The notes under the pieces are model-generated. The model made no database searches, was not told the DNA's origin, and saw nothing but the letters and a program-made list of their open reading frames with translations. Positions 56,387-64,000 of a stretch of 64,000 nt of DNA are shown here, piece after piece; the stretch's first letter is position 1, and every line of letters begins with the position of its first letter. The stretch covers positions 186,001-250,000 of the forward strand of contig NZ_JAAKDU010000001.1 in the NCBI RefSeq assembly GCF_011038795.1, written 5' to 3'. Origin of the DNA: Streptococcus tangpeifui. GTDB lineage: Bacteria; Bacillota; Bacilli; Lactobacillales; Streptococcaceae. The translations under genes were made by a program, and so were the position numbers.

Positions 56387-56406
56387 ATAAGATTCCTTTC
56401 CAGACA

Positions 56407-57156
56407 TTATAATATATTGACATATTTTGAGTACTCTTCTTTTTTTATGGGATCCCAGTTATCATCGCTGACTAAGCTATCAAATGCTTCCAGAGGAGCA
56501 AATGTTATCATATCAGATATTCCAATTTTTGATGTATCTGCTACAATGATTTTTTTATCCGCACATTCCATAGCGGTTAACTGTATGCTTCCCTGTGTAG
56601 AATTGCTTGTTGTAACTCTATTTTTGCTAATACCATTTGTTGAACAGAGAGCAAAGTCAATGTTTAGGTCTTTAAAAGAAGCTTCGGCAATTGGTCCTAA
56701 AAACTCGCCGGTTTTTTTATAAAACTCACCGGCAGTTAATACGATCTGATTGTCATATTCCAATAGTGCTTGAAAAGCAGGGTAACTGTTGGTGACAAAT
56801 CGTATATTTTTAGTGGCTAAGTGCGGTATTGCTAAAAGAAGTGTGGTACCTGCACCGAGATATACAGTGGAGTTGCTGGGAATTAAATTACCTAGCTTTT
56901 TTCCTATACTATTTTTCTTTTCGACATTAAGTAGCAGTTTCTCATCTGTTGAAAATTCAATATGTCTTGAACGATCAATGGATAAGGCTCCACCATGCTC
57001 GCGTTTTAGTTTTCCGTGTTCTTCTAATTGTTTTAAATCGCGGCGAATGGTGACTTCAGACACCCCAGTTATGGAAGCAATTTCAGAAGTTGTCATCATT
57101 CCTCCGTTCATATTGATTAAATCAATGATTTTATTCCATCGAATATTTTTAATCAC
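56407..57156 (-). CDS. DeoR-family sugar-pathway repressor
   Basis: 249 residues. N-terminal helix-turn-helix TTSEIASITGVSEVTIRRDL followed by HGKLKREHGGAL, then the sugar-phosphate-sensing domain (YLGAGTTLLLAI, FVTNSYPAF, ALCSTNGIS). GTG 57156 is chosen: AGAGG upstream and it gives the usual family length; the frame is open to 57246. Divergent from the PTS operon and upstream of PfkB, so it probably controls both transcripts and senses a pathway phosphate. AT-rich with ATA/TTA codons unlike the housekeeping genes. Confidence 0.92.
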   Translation of the reverse strand: MIKNIRWNKIIDLINMNGGMMTTSEIASITGVSEVTIRRDLKQLEEHGKLKREHGGALSIDRSRHIEFSTDEKLLLNVEKKNSIGKKLGNLIPSNSTVYLGAGTTLLLAIPHLATKNIRFVTNSYPAFQALLEYDNQIVLTAGEFYKKTGEFLGPIAEASFKDLNIDFALCSTNGISKNRVTTSNSTQGSIQLTAMECADKKIIVADTSKIGISDMITFAPLEAFDSLVSDDNWDPIKKEEYSKYVNIL

Positions 57157-57190
57157 TATCTCTATACCTCTCGTTAATGTATTTGCTTTT

Positions 57191-57219
57191 ATTATAGTAT
57201 ACAATGAATCAATAATCAA
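57191..57219 (-). promoter_or_regulatory. Promoter of DeoR-PfkB
   Basis: On minus: TTGATT (57219-57214), 17-base spacer, TATAAT (57196-57191). Leader about 30 nt. Confidence 0.8.
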
Positions 57220-57267
57220 TAAATAATCATCTTCAAAAAAAAACATTCAAAAAAGTTTCGAAAATGA

Positions 57268-57295
57268 TTGACTTATGAATTATTTTGATTATAAT
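57268..57295 (+). promoter_or_regulatory. Promoter of the PTS-aldolase operon
   Basis: TTGACT (57268-57273), 16-base spacer, TATAAT (57290-57295). Start expected near 57302. Confidence 0.8.
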
Positions 57296-57301
57296 TAAAG
57301 A

Positions 57302-57315
57302 TGTAAGCGATATCA
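57302..57315 (+). promoter_or_regulatory. cre site for CcpA (catabolite repression)
   Basis: TGTAAGCGATATCA fits the cre consensus TGWNANCGNTNWCA at every position and lies on the transcript start, a position expected to repress when glucose is present. Confidence 0.85.
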
Positions 57316-57336
57316 TTCAAGGGAGGAGAGATTACC

Positions 57337-57798
57337 ATGATTAGTGAAATGTTCAAAGAAGATTTGATTGACTTGGATGTTATTGTATCCGATGAGGCAC
57401 AGCTGTTCGACTTAATAGGAATGAGAGTTATAGAAAAAGGTGTTGCAGAATTAGGATACATTGCTGGTTTAGAGAAGCGAGAGTTATCATATCCGACAGG
57501 ATTACAATTTCCTGAGATATCTGTTGCATTCCCACATGTAGATAGTAAGTATATCAAAGAGCCATTTATCTACATTGCAAGGAACAACGGCGTCTTAGAG
57601 ATTAGGCAAATGGGCGATGCAGCTGAAATGTCTTCCAGAGATTTCCTGTTTTTAGGAATCAAAGATGGGTCGAAGCAGCCACAATTATTAGCAAATATGA
57701 TAGCAGCGTTTCAAGATAGTGAATTTGTGAATAAATTTAAAAACGTTACAACCAAAGAAGAAATGTACGATTTGGTTGTCAGCAATTTTGAAGAATAA
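57337..57798 (+). CDS. PTS sugar EIIA component (fructose/galactitol type)
   Basis: 153 residues, PTS EIIA type 2. The phospho-acceptor is His67 in AFPHVDS. Cytoplasmic; takes phosphate from HPr and passes it to the EIIB next door. AAGGGAGGAGAG before ATG 57337. First gene of EIIA-EIIB-EIIC-membrane protein-aldolase. Closest in type to GatA; the sugar is not known. Confidence 0.93.
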   Translation: MISEMFKEDLIDLDVIVSDEAQLFDLIGMRVIEKGVAELGYIAGLEKRELSYPTGLQFPEISVAFPHVDSKYIKEPFIYIARNNGVLEIRQMGDAAEMSSRDFLFLGIKDGSKQPQLLANMIAAFQDSEFVNKFKNVTTKEEMYDLVVSNFEE

Positions 57799-57811
57799 AA
57801 GGAGTACTATT

Positions 57812-58132
57812 ATGAAAACAATTCTGGTGTGTTGTGGTTCGGGTGTCGCTACAAGCCCCCAAGTAACGAATAAAGTGAATGAATATCTGACTTCAGTAGG
57901 ACTAGATGGATATGCTAAGGCAGCTCCTAAACCTATTGAAACAGCTAAATCAACTATTGAAAGCGATCCAAGTATCATCATATATATCGGCATTGCCCCA
58001 GCGAATAAAGAACTTCAAGAAGTACTTGATGAACATGATGTTGTTGGAATGGTCGGCTTGCCATGGCTGACAGGTATGGGACAAGATGGGGCAAACGAAC
58101 GTATTAAAGAAGTCGTTGAAAAATATAAGTAA
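57812..58132 (+). CDS. PTS sugar EIIB component (galactitol type)
   Basis: 106 residues. P-loop with active Cys: VCCGSGVATS, Cys8 the likely phosphorylation site; Rossmann-like EIIB fold as in GatB. ATG 57812 behind AAAGGAG; the frame is open to 57776 within EIIA. Fourteen nt after EIIA. Confidence 0.93.
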   Translation: MKTILVCCGSGVATSPQVTNKVNEYLTSVGLDGYAKAAPKPIETAKSTIESDPSIIIYIGIAPANKELQEVLDEHDVVGMVGLPWLTGMGQDGANERIKEVVEKYK

Positions 58133-58172
58133 GTATAATTAAAATTTATAGAATTCTCAGGGGGAATTTATT

Positions 58173-59519
58173 ATGAACTGGAATGATATTGTTCAAGCAA
58201 TATTGGGAGTTGGATCTACTGTTCTTATTCCCATCTTTATTGCTATTCTGGGTTTAATCTTCGGAATGAAACCTTCTAAAGCTCTGCTGTCAGGTCTTTA
58301 TCTAGGGACTGGTTTTATTGGGATGAGCTTAGCTATTAATCAGTTAACTGCAGCAGTTAGTCCAGCAGCGAAAGCCTTGGCGAAAAACACAGGGATTAAC
58401 TTGCCAGTTGTTGACTTTGGATGGACAGGAGCTTCAGCAATTACTTGGGCTTGGCCACTTGCATTTACATTCTTTGCGGTTGAACTTGGGATTAACTTAG
58501 TTATGCTGCTTAGTAAAATGACCAAAACATTGAATGCAGATATGTGGAATGTATGGGGAGTTGCTCTGACTGGTTACATTGTATATCAATTCTCTGGTAA
58601 TCTTGTTTGGGGCTTTATTGTTGCTGGTATTCAGGTCATTATCGCTCTGAAATTGGGAGATATGTGGGCAGATGAAATTAAAGATATGTTAGGTTACGAG
58701 GGTGTAACTGTAACACACATAGAGACATTTACTGCTGTTATTATGAGTCCTGTCAATAAATTGATGGATTATATCCCAGTGTTTAATAAAAAATGGGATG
58801 CCGATGCCTTAAAACGTAAAATTGGAATTTTGAGTGAGCCTGTTGTGATGGGGGCAATTATTGGCTTGCTTCTAGGACTGATTGGACAATACGGGATTGC
58901 TAATTCATTGAATCTTGCAGTCACAACTGGTGCTGTAATGGCAATCTTTCCAGTAATGGCTAAATTCTTCATGGATGCGTTGACGCCATTTGGTACCACA
59001 ATGAGCGACTTCATGAAGAGACATGTAAAAGGTCGTGAGTTTGTTATTGGTTTAGACTGGCCAATTGTTGGTCAAAGTACAGAACTTTGGGTAACGATGG
59101 TACTTTTGATTCCTGTATCTATTCTGTTTTCTGCGGTGTTGCCAGGCAATGAGATCTTGCCTCTTGCTGGTGTCATTAACTATTGCCTAGGTGTAGGTGG
59201 TCTTTTGTTGACAGGTGGCAATCTATTGAGAATGCTTGTCCTAGGTATTATCTATGAACCGCTGTTTTTATATGGATCAACTTATTTTGCAGGCATCTTT
59301 ACAAAATTAGCCAAGAGTACTGGTGCTATCAATGTTCCTAAGGGATCAGAAGTTTCATGGAGTTCTATCGAAGCACCAGATTTCCGCTTCTTAGCAGGCT
59401 GGGCTGGTCGCGGCAATGTTATGGCAATTGTTGGTTTTGTGGCACTGTTAGCTTTGTTCTATATTTTATACAGGGGATTTAAGAAAAATCCAATTCCAAC
59501 AAATAAATACAAAGACTAG
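58173..59519 (+). CDS. PTS sugar EIIC permease (galactitol type)
   Basis: 448 residues, about ten membrane segments. Resembles GatC: start NDIVQAILGVGSTVLIP, mid LTPFGTTMSDF, and LFLYGSTYFAG near 370. Moves the sugar through the membrane while EIIB phosphorylates it. AGGGGGAA before ATG 58173. GatC-family permeases carry galactitol, other alditols and some ketoses; no alditol-phosphate dehydrogenase is encoded here, which argues against galactitol itself. Confidence 0.93.
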   Translation: MNWNDIVQAILGVGSTVLIPIFIAILGLIFGMKPSKALLSGLYLGTGFIGMSLAINQLTAAVSPAAKALAKNTGINLPVVDFGWTGASAITWAWPLAFTFFAVELGINLVMLLSKMTKTLNADMWNVWGVALTGYIVYQFSGNLVWGFIVAGIQVIIALKLGDMWADEIKDMLGYEGVTVTHIETFTAVIMSPVNKLMDYIPVFNKKWDADALKRKIGILSEPVVMGAIIGLLLGLIGQYGIANSLNLAVTTGAVMAIFPVMAKFFMDALTPFGTTMSDFMKRHVKGREFVIGLDWPIVGQSTELWVTMVLLIPVSILFSAVLPGNEILPLAGVINYCLGVGGLLLTGGNLLRMLVLGIIYEPLFLYGSTYFAGIFTKLAKSTGAINVPKGSEVSWSSIEAPDFRFLAGWAGRGNVMAIVGFVALLALFYILYRGFKKNPIPTNKYKD

Positions 59520-59542
59520 TAAATTTTTAGAAGGGACTGAGT

Positions 59543-59767
59543 ATGACTGTAAGATCTAAAGCATTTTGGACTTTCCTAAGTTTTCTGGCATTTTTACTAT
59601 TTATAGTAGCTATTTACACAAAATTATATTGGTTAAATATTTTTGTGATTGTATTGGGTCTACTAGTAAATAAAGAGGGAACGTCTATTTTGTTCCCTAA
59701 CTATTTGGAAAAGAAAAAGATTGTACTGGAAAGAAGTAAAGTAATACATGAATCTAAAGGAAAATAG
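59543..59767 (+). CDS. Small two-helix membrane protein in the PTS operon
   Basis: 74 residues; two close membrane segments (about 8-28 and 29-44), then a basic tail (LEKKKIVLERSKVI). Family not recognised. AGAAGGGACTGAG gives a ribosome site. It sits between permease and aldolase with short gaps on both sides (23 and 15 nt), so it is part of the operon and might assist the EIIC. Confidence 0.7.
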   Translation: MTVRSKAFWTFLSFLAFLLFIVAIYTKLYWLNIFVIVLGLLVNKEGTSILFPNYLEKKKIVLERSKVIHESKGK

Positions 59768-59782
59768 AAAGGTCGATTAGTT

Positions 59783-60553
59783 ATGAGATATCCAGCAGGT
59801 CGTATTCCATTTGAATATGAACGTGAAGATTTAGCAAAAGTTGTTAAAACAGTTATGGATCGTCGTGATACCAATATTGTTGGCGGAAATATTAGTATTC
59901 GTGTGACAGATGAAGAAGGGAACGACTATTACGTAATGACTCCAACAATGATGTCGGAAGCTTATTTGGGCCATTTAACGGCTGATCAAATTTTGGTCAT
60001 TGAACCACATACGCGAAAGGTCCTTTCAGGTAATGGTAAGGTGACGCGCGAAATTAATATGCATGAAGCAATTTATGATGTTAATCCAGATATTAAATGC
60101 GTATTCCATTCACATGCTGATCAGTCGATGTTTTGGGCTACTATTGGGCTAAGTATGCCAAACTTGACAGAAGCAACTCAAAAATTAAAAGAAATCCGAA
60201 CATTGGACTGGCACCCTATGTGTTCTGAAGAACTAGCAGAATATGTTGCTGAAGAAATTAAAAAAATTGGCGATAAAGCTTTACGAAATGGTTTCTTATT
60301 GAATTCTCACGGGACCTTATTCACATCTGGTGGAAAGGATATGGATCCAATTACGGCTCTACATAAATCTCTAGCAGATGTTGATATCACAGAGTGGAAT
60401 TCTAAAGTAGCCTATGAGCAGACCATTTTACAACACGAAGGTATTTTAGATGGTTACTATTCAGAAGGTGTTAAAATCGGAACATGGGAAGATGTTAAGG
60501 CTGGTAAAGCTTTATATAATACTGTGACTGTCCAAAATAAAAATGGGGATTAA
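59783..60553 (+). CDS. Class II aldolase (FucA/AraD family)
   Basis: 256 residues; zinc-dependent aldolase/epimerase. Zinc ligands in FHSHADQS near residue 112 and NSHGTLFTS near 175; substrate loop GGNISIRV near 35; general-acid Glu likely in REINMHEAIY. FucA-type members split ketose-1-phosphates to dihydroxyacetone phosphate and an aldehyde. That fits a PTS that delivers a ketose-1-phosphate. Last gene of the operon, ending at a perfect terminator. Confidence 0.92.
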   Translation: MRYPAGRIPFEYEREDLAKVVKTVMDRRDTNIVGGNISIRVTDEEGNDYYVMTPTMMSEAYLGHLTADQILVIEPHTRKVLSGNGKVTREINMHEAIYDVNPDIKCVFHSHADQSMFWATIGLSMPNLTEATQKLKEIRTLDWHPMCSEELAEYVAEEIKKIGDKALRNGFLLNSHGTLFTSGGKDMDPITALHKSLADVDITEWNSKVAYEQTILQHEGILDGYYSEGVKIGTWEDVKAGKALYNTVTVQNKNGD

Positions 60554-60621
60554 TCATAAGGAACTGCCAGAGTGCTATACTTTTCTTAAAATAGACACTA
60601 AAGAATAAAAATTTAAAAGTG

Positions 60622-60664
60622 AAAAGCACCCTAACCAAAATAATTGCACGGTTAGGGTGCTTTT
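60622..60664. terminator. Terminator ending the PTS operon; bidirectional
   Basis: AAAAGCACCCTAACC (60622-60636) pairs perfectly over 15 bp with GGTTAGGGTGCTTTT (60650-60664). Can also stop folT transcription from the minus strand. Confidence 0.95.
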
Positions 60665-60721
60665 CTAATGAAACTGTTTACTGGACAGAGAAATTTATTA
60701 AAAATCGAGATTTTATAACGG

Positions 60722-61288
60722 TTATTTTGGATTAATATTAATTAATTGTCGCCAGTCTCTTAACTTTTGCAGCTGGGTCATCACTAGCATAGTTAGAATG
60801 ACACGGATTGGAATTTCAAAGATTTTTAACCAGCGGCCTGAGATAAATTGGGCGGCAATAGGCACTTTGTAGTAGATTTGGATCAAAAGAGGTGTAAAAA
60901 TAAAGCTTCCAATGCCCATAATGATTAGCGTTGCTACGCTGACATAGGCCCAGTCTTTTTTAGAGGTCCAGCTTAGTGGTTTTCTATAGAAAAAGAAGCC
61001 GTAGAGGGCACCTTGAACAGCTTCCAGCAGGGTCCACCAGATAATGAAGTTGGCTGTTCCAGCTGTCATCATATCAATCAGATCAATCAAGGCTAGGATA
61101 ATAAATCCATAGGCTGGACCGCCGATAGCACCGATCATAGTTGAGATGATGAAAGTCAAGCTGATGACCAATTGCTGGGGAATGATAGGAATGGACAGTT
61201 TTCCCATCACGATAGACAGAGCCATGAGCATAGCCAAGCTAACCAAGTGTTTGGTTGATAATTTTGGAAAAAAGGGTTTAGAAAACAT
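60722..61288 (-). CDS. folT: ECF transporter S component for folate
   Basis: 188 residues, six membrane segments. Start SLAMLMALSIVMGKLSIPIIP and IGAIGGPAYGFIILALIDLID fit folate-type S components, which pair with the shared EcfT/A1/A2 module encoded elsewhere. The tetrahydrofolate riboswitch in its leader supports folate as the substrate. AGGAGC ribosome site 5 nt before ATG 61288, inside a hairpin. Transcribed alone, opposite to its neighbours. Confidence 0.93.
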   Translation of the reverse strand: MFSKPFFPKLSTKHLVSLAMLMALSIVMGKLSIPIIPQQLVISLTFIISTMIGAIGGPAYGFIILALIDLIDMMTAGTANFIIWWTLLEAVQGALYGFFFYRKPLSWTSKKDWAYVSVATLIIMGIGSFIFTPLLIQIYYKVPIAAQFISGRWLKIFEIPIRVILTMLVMTQLQKLRDWRQLININPK

Positions 61289-61292
61289 AAAA

Positions 61293-61319
61293 AGCTCCTA
61301 TTCTAAATTAAGTGGAGCT
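61293..61319 (-). promoter_or_regulatory. Ribosome-site-masking hairpin of folT leader
   Basis: AGCTCC (61319-61314 on minus) pairs with GGAGCT (61298-61293), which includes the folT ribosome site AGGAGC. It is the likely output switch of the riboswitch. A second, larger hairpin (61332-61373) built on GACGCTC...GAGCGTC lies between aptamer and this one. Confidence 0.7.
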
Positions 61320-61384
61320 GTTTAAAATGGAGACGCTCCAGTCCTAAAAATGAGAAAATCAGGATTGAGCGTCCTTAATTAAAA

Positions 61385-61472
61385 ACAGCGGATGCAGTGA
61401 TTTACCGCGCTCTTGCTTCGTTATGTGACAACATCCCATTCACATACACTTAACGCAAATCACTTACTCTGT
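61385..61472 (-). ncRNA. Tetrahydrofolate riboswitch (folT leader)
   Basis: On the minus strand the 88 bases carry the conserved THF-I blocks in order: GATTTGCGTTAAGTG, GTGAATGGGATGTTGTCAC, ACGAAGCAAGAGCGCGG, TAAATCACTGCATCCGC. The ends ACAG/CTGT close P1. This layout matches the known streptococcal folT aptamer, which binds two tetrahydrofolates and lowers expression. Distance to folT is about 96 nt. Confidence 0.95.
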
Positions 61473-61600
61473 ATTTTGAATACAGTTCTAGTCTAGCATG
61501 TTTGCAGGAGTTTTCCTAGATTTTCAGAGAATTCCATAATTATTGTTCGTCTTTTCTTAGTCGCTTTCAATGGCATGGCCTATTTTGAGTCAGATTTTTG

Positions 61601-61609
61601 TGGTATAAT
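61601..61609 (+). promoter_or_regulatory. Extended -10 promoter of murF
   Basis: TGG-TATAAT (TATAAT at 61604-61609). Leader about 37 nt with TAAGGAAT before ATG 61653. Confidence 0.7.
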
Positions 61610-61652
61610 TTCAGAGAAAATCACTTTTATACTATAAGAATAAGGAATACTA

Positions 61653-63017
61653 ATGAAATTAAGTTTATATGAAATTGCTGAAGTAGTCGGGGCACGCAAT
61701 GATGTTTCCCAGTTTGAGGATTTTCCCATCCATGCTATTGAATTTGACAGTCGCAAGATTACTTCTGGCGACCTCTTTTTACCCCTCAAGGGGACTCGTG
61801 ATGGTCATGAATTCATTCCGACAGCCTTTGAAAATGGGGCAGTGGCAACTTTTTCCCGTATTGAACTGGATGAAGTCCCCTACATCTTGGTTAAGGATCC
61901 TTTAGCTGCCTTTCAGGACTTAGCCAAATATTATTTGAAAAAGATGGCAGTTGATGTGATTGCAGTGACAGGTTCAAATGGTAAAACGACGACCAAGGAC
62001 ATGATTCATGATGTCTTGGCGACGACCTATAGGACCTACAAGACTCAAGGCAATTACAATAATGAAATCGGCTTGCCTTATACTGTTTTTCACATGCCAG
62101 ATGATACTCAGAAAATTGTTCTTGAGATGGGGCAGGATCACTTGGGGGATATTGACTTGCTGTCCAAGATTGCTCAGCCTAAGATTGGCATCGTGACCTT
62201 AGTCGGTGAAGCCCATCTGGAATTTTTTGGCAGCCGTGAGAAAATTGCTCAAGGAAAGATGCAGATTGTTAATGGTATGGCGGCAGATGGAACCTTGATT
62301 GCTCCGGCAGATAAGATTATCAATGATTACTTACCTGTTGATCAGAAGGTAGTCCGCTTTGGTCCTGATCAAGATATTTTCTTGACAAAGCTAGTAGAAC
62401 GGAAGGACAGTCTGCAGTTTTCGGTCAGCTTTATGGACGATCTGATTGAACTGCCTGTTACAGGTAAGTATAATGCCACTAATGCTATGTTGGCGGCCTA
62501 TGTTGGTCAACTTGAAGGAGTAGCAGATGAGGTTATTGCTTCAGCCTTGAAGCATTTGAAGCTGACTAAAAACCGAACGGAGTGGAAGAAGGCCAGAAAT
62601 GGGGCTGACATTTTAGCTGATGTTTATAATGCTAATCCGACAGCCATGAAATTGATCTTAGAAACCTTCCTAGCCATTCCGGCTAATGAGGGCGGAAAGA
62701 AGATTGCTCTCTTAGCTGATATGAAAGAGCTGGGAGAAAACTCGGTTCAGATGCACAGTGATATAATTATGGCCATCAATCCGGAGGATTTGGATTATCT
62801 AATTTGCTATGGAGAAGATATTGCCGAGCTGGCTCAATTAGCTAGCCAGATGTTCCCACTTGGCAAGGTATATTATTTCAAGAAAACAGATCAAGAAGAC
62901 CAATTTGAGGATTTGGTTAAGCAGGTTAAGACTCTCTTGCAGCCGGCCGATCAAATTTTACTTAAAGGATCGAACTCTATGGACTTAGACAAGGTTGTCA
63001 AGGCTTTGGAAGAATAG
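61653..63017 (+). CDS. murF: UDP-MurNAc-tripeptide:D-Ala-D-Ala ligase
   Basis: 454 residues; adds the dipeptide made by Ddl to UDP-MurNAc-tripeptide. N-terminal domain IHAIEFDSRKITSGDLFLP; P-loop [14 protein letters not shown] near 108; LADVYNANPTAMKL near 325. Reaches its partner ddl only functionally here, since the two are about 7.7 kb apart. Own promoter. The gene behind it is 104 nt away and may be co-transcribed. Confidence 0.96.
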   Translation: MKLSLYEIAEVVGARNDVSQFEDFPIHAIEFDSRKITSGDLFLPLKGTRDGHEFIPTAFENGAVATFSRIELDEVPYILVKDPLAAFQDLAKYYLKKMAVDVIAVTGSNGKTTTKDMIHDVLATTYRTYKTQGNYNNEIGLPYTVFHMPDDTQKIVLEMGQDHLGDIDLLSKIAQPKIGIVTLVGEAHLEFFGSREKIAQGKMQIVNGMAADGTLIAPADKIINDYLPVDQKVVRFGPDQDIFLTKLVERKDSLQFSVSFMDDLIELPVTGKYNATNAMLAAYVGQLEGVADEVIASALKHLKLTKNRTEWKKARNGADILADVYNANPTAMKLILETFLAIPANEGGKKIALLADMKELGENSVQMHSDIIMAINPEDLDYLICYGEDIAELAQLASQMFPLGKVYYFKKTDQEDQFEDLVKQVKTLLQPADQILLKGSNSMDLDKVVKALEE

Positions 63018-63121
63018 CGTTAATTGAACACGGGCTGTGGACTTAGCTAAAAAGATAGTTTCTCTTATTTTAACTGTGCCCACGGATGCCCTCTGTATCT
63101 TAGATAGAGGAGATAGATACT

Positions 63122-63811
63122 GTGACAGAATTTTGGCAGAATTTTTTTACAACTCAGCAAACAACCGTACCGATCATTTCGGGCTTCTGGTATGGTATGA
63201 TTGTCTTGGGAATGGTTCTTTTGATTTGGTTGTCTTATCGCTATCATCAAAGTGTTGTTTATATCCGCCTTTTTAAGGGGATCCAATTGGTTCAATTATT
63301 AGCACTCTATGGTTGGTATTTAGTTTATCGTATTCCACTGGACTACAGTCTGCCTCTCTACCATTGCCGTCTAGCCATGATTGGGCTAGTTTTTTTGCCA
63401 GACAGATGGTCGTTTAAACAGTACATCGGTCTGATGGGCTTTAGCGGGGCAATTTTTGCCTTGGGCTATCCGGTCATGGATCCTTATACTTTTCCGCATA
63501 TTACAGGGATTTCTTTCTTGGTTGGTCACTTTGCTCTTTTTGCCAATGGCTTAACCTATCTGCTTAATTACTTTAACAGGGATAATCTCAGTCTGACTGG
63601 TACTGTGGTCTATACTTTTGTGCTGGATCTCTTCTTGGTTGGAGTGAATCATCTGACTGGAGGAAATTACGGTATTCTGCGAGAACCTCCTTTTATTGAT
63701 AATAGCAATGTCTGGTTCAATTACCTCGTTGTTTCAAGTATTCTGAGTTTGGCTTTGGTCTTGACAGAACTTGGTTTTAGACGATTTAAAAAAGTTTCCT
63801 TAAAAATTTAG
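63122..63811 (+). CDS. YwaF-like integral membrane protein (TIGR02206 type)
   Basis: 229 residues with six or seven membrane segments. LPLYHCRLAMIGLVF near 80 and VGVNHLTGGNYGILREPP near 178 are marks of the TIGR02206/YwaF group. Function unknown. GTG start behind GAGGAGA. Follows murF on the same strand. Confidence 0.85.
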   Translation: MTEFWQNFFTTQQTTVPIISGFWYGMIVLGMVLLIWLSYRYHQSVVYIRLFKGIQLVQLLALYGWYLVYRIPLDYSLPLYHCRLAMIGLVFLPDRWSFKQYIGLMGFSGAIFALGYPVMDPYTFPHITGISFLVGHFALFANGLTYLLNYFNRDNLSLTGTVVYTFVLDLFLVGVNHLTGGNYGILREPPFIDNSNVWFNYLVVSSILSLALVLTELGFRRFKKVSLKI

Positions 63812-64000
63812 ATAGTGGATTTATTTGGTAAGTCAACTTATTATGGCTTCATGCTATTCTGAGTCATTACCTCATTTCAAGCCTTCGAGACCTTGATTTT
63901 AGCCTCAGTCTGACAGGTGGTACTAATATTATACTAACGGGTCTAGGGCAACCTTATGATTTTGTGACTTATTCAGCCTAGATAATTTGTAAGCCTCACA
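63812..64000. other. Window end, no gene seen
   Basis: No supported frame in the last 189 bases. ATTATACTAACGGGTCTAG (63930-63948) resembles the outer end of repeat copy C read in reverse, so a partial copy may begin here. Confidence 0.35.

Noticed and set aside
1..64000. tRNA or rRNA genes, CRISPR arrays, transposase genes, prophage genes
   Set aside because: No T-loop or anticodon arm pattern, no regular spaced repeats, and no transposase, integrase or phage protein was found in any frame.

Overview
The window looks like a chromosomal segment of a mutans-group Streptococcus, closest in flavour to S. sobrinus / S. downei / S. criceti. The housekeeping blocks follow streptococcal order (typA-DUF3165-murD-murG-divIB; prfB-ftsE-ftsX; asnA, rsmD-coaD-sepM; pyrD-gpmA-pbp2b-recR-ddl-murF). 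A secreted protein carries glucosyltransferase-type glucan-binding repeats, and one surface protein has an LPXTG anchor. This assignment rests on protein character and gene order, not on a database search.

Layout. 1-7.3 kb: 3' end of pepF, typA, a small membrane protein and a murD-murG-divIB cell-wall/division operon that ends in a terminator, with no ftsA behind it. 7.3-15.5 kb: a membrane protein with a duplicated N-terminal W...GRxP motif, prfC, then a long repeat-rich gap before a secreted glucan-binding esterase. 15.7-18.5 kb (minus strand): a membrane glycerophosphodiesterase and a phosphoesterase. 18.6-22.5 kb: queG (apparently leaderless), prfB with its programmed frameshift, ftsE-ftsX. 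23.1-26.3 kb: two more W...GRxP membrane proteins in an operon. 26.8-37.3 kb: asnA, a YjbR/EVE-like protein, rsmD-coaD-sepM, yutD-rlmN-vanZ and a heterodimeric ABC exporter. 37.5-42.2 kb: an LPXTG PgrA-like protein on the minus strand, then degV-SGNH hydrolase-ypmS. 42.4-49.6 kb: HU, an OYE-family reductase, pyrD, gpmA, pbp2b, recR. 49.6-52.7 kb: a TetR/quinone-reductase operon divergent from a MarR/acyl-CoA-thioesterase operon whose enzyme gene is split by a frameshift at a C5 tract. 52.8-63.8 kb: ddl, a bile-acid:sodium-symporter-family carrier, an AT-rich sugar PTS island (DeoR-PfkB divergent from EIIA-EIIB-EIIC-small membrane protein-class II aldolase, with a cre site), folT under a tetrahydrofolate riboswitch, murF and a YwaF-like membrane protein.

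Most distinctive: (i) a family of at least three membrane proteins (7719-9281, 23170-24498, 24522-26303) sharing a short cytosolic W-x3-F-[EQ]-x3-GR-x-P-x3-E module, in single or double copy, where related Bacillus/Staphylococcus proteins carry a zinc ribbon; (ii) a glucan-binding secreted esterase; (iii) a modular intergenic repeat family of about 280-550 bp in four places; (iv) a PTS/aldolase/kinase island with no obvious known substrate; (v) two genes whose -10 boxes put the transcription start at the initiator ATG. No tRNA, rRNA, CRISPR array, intact transposase gene or prophage was seen.
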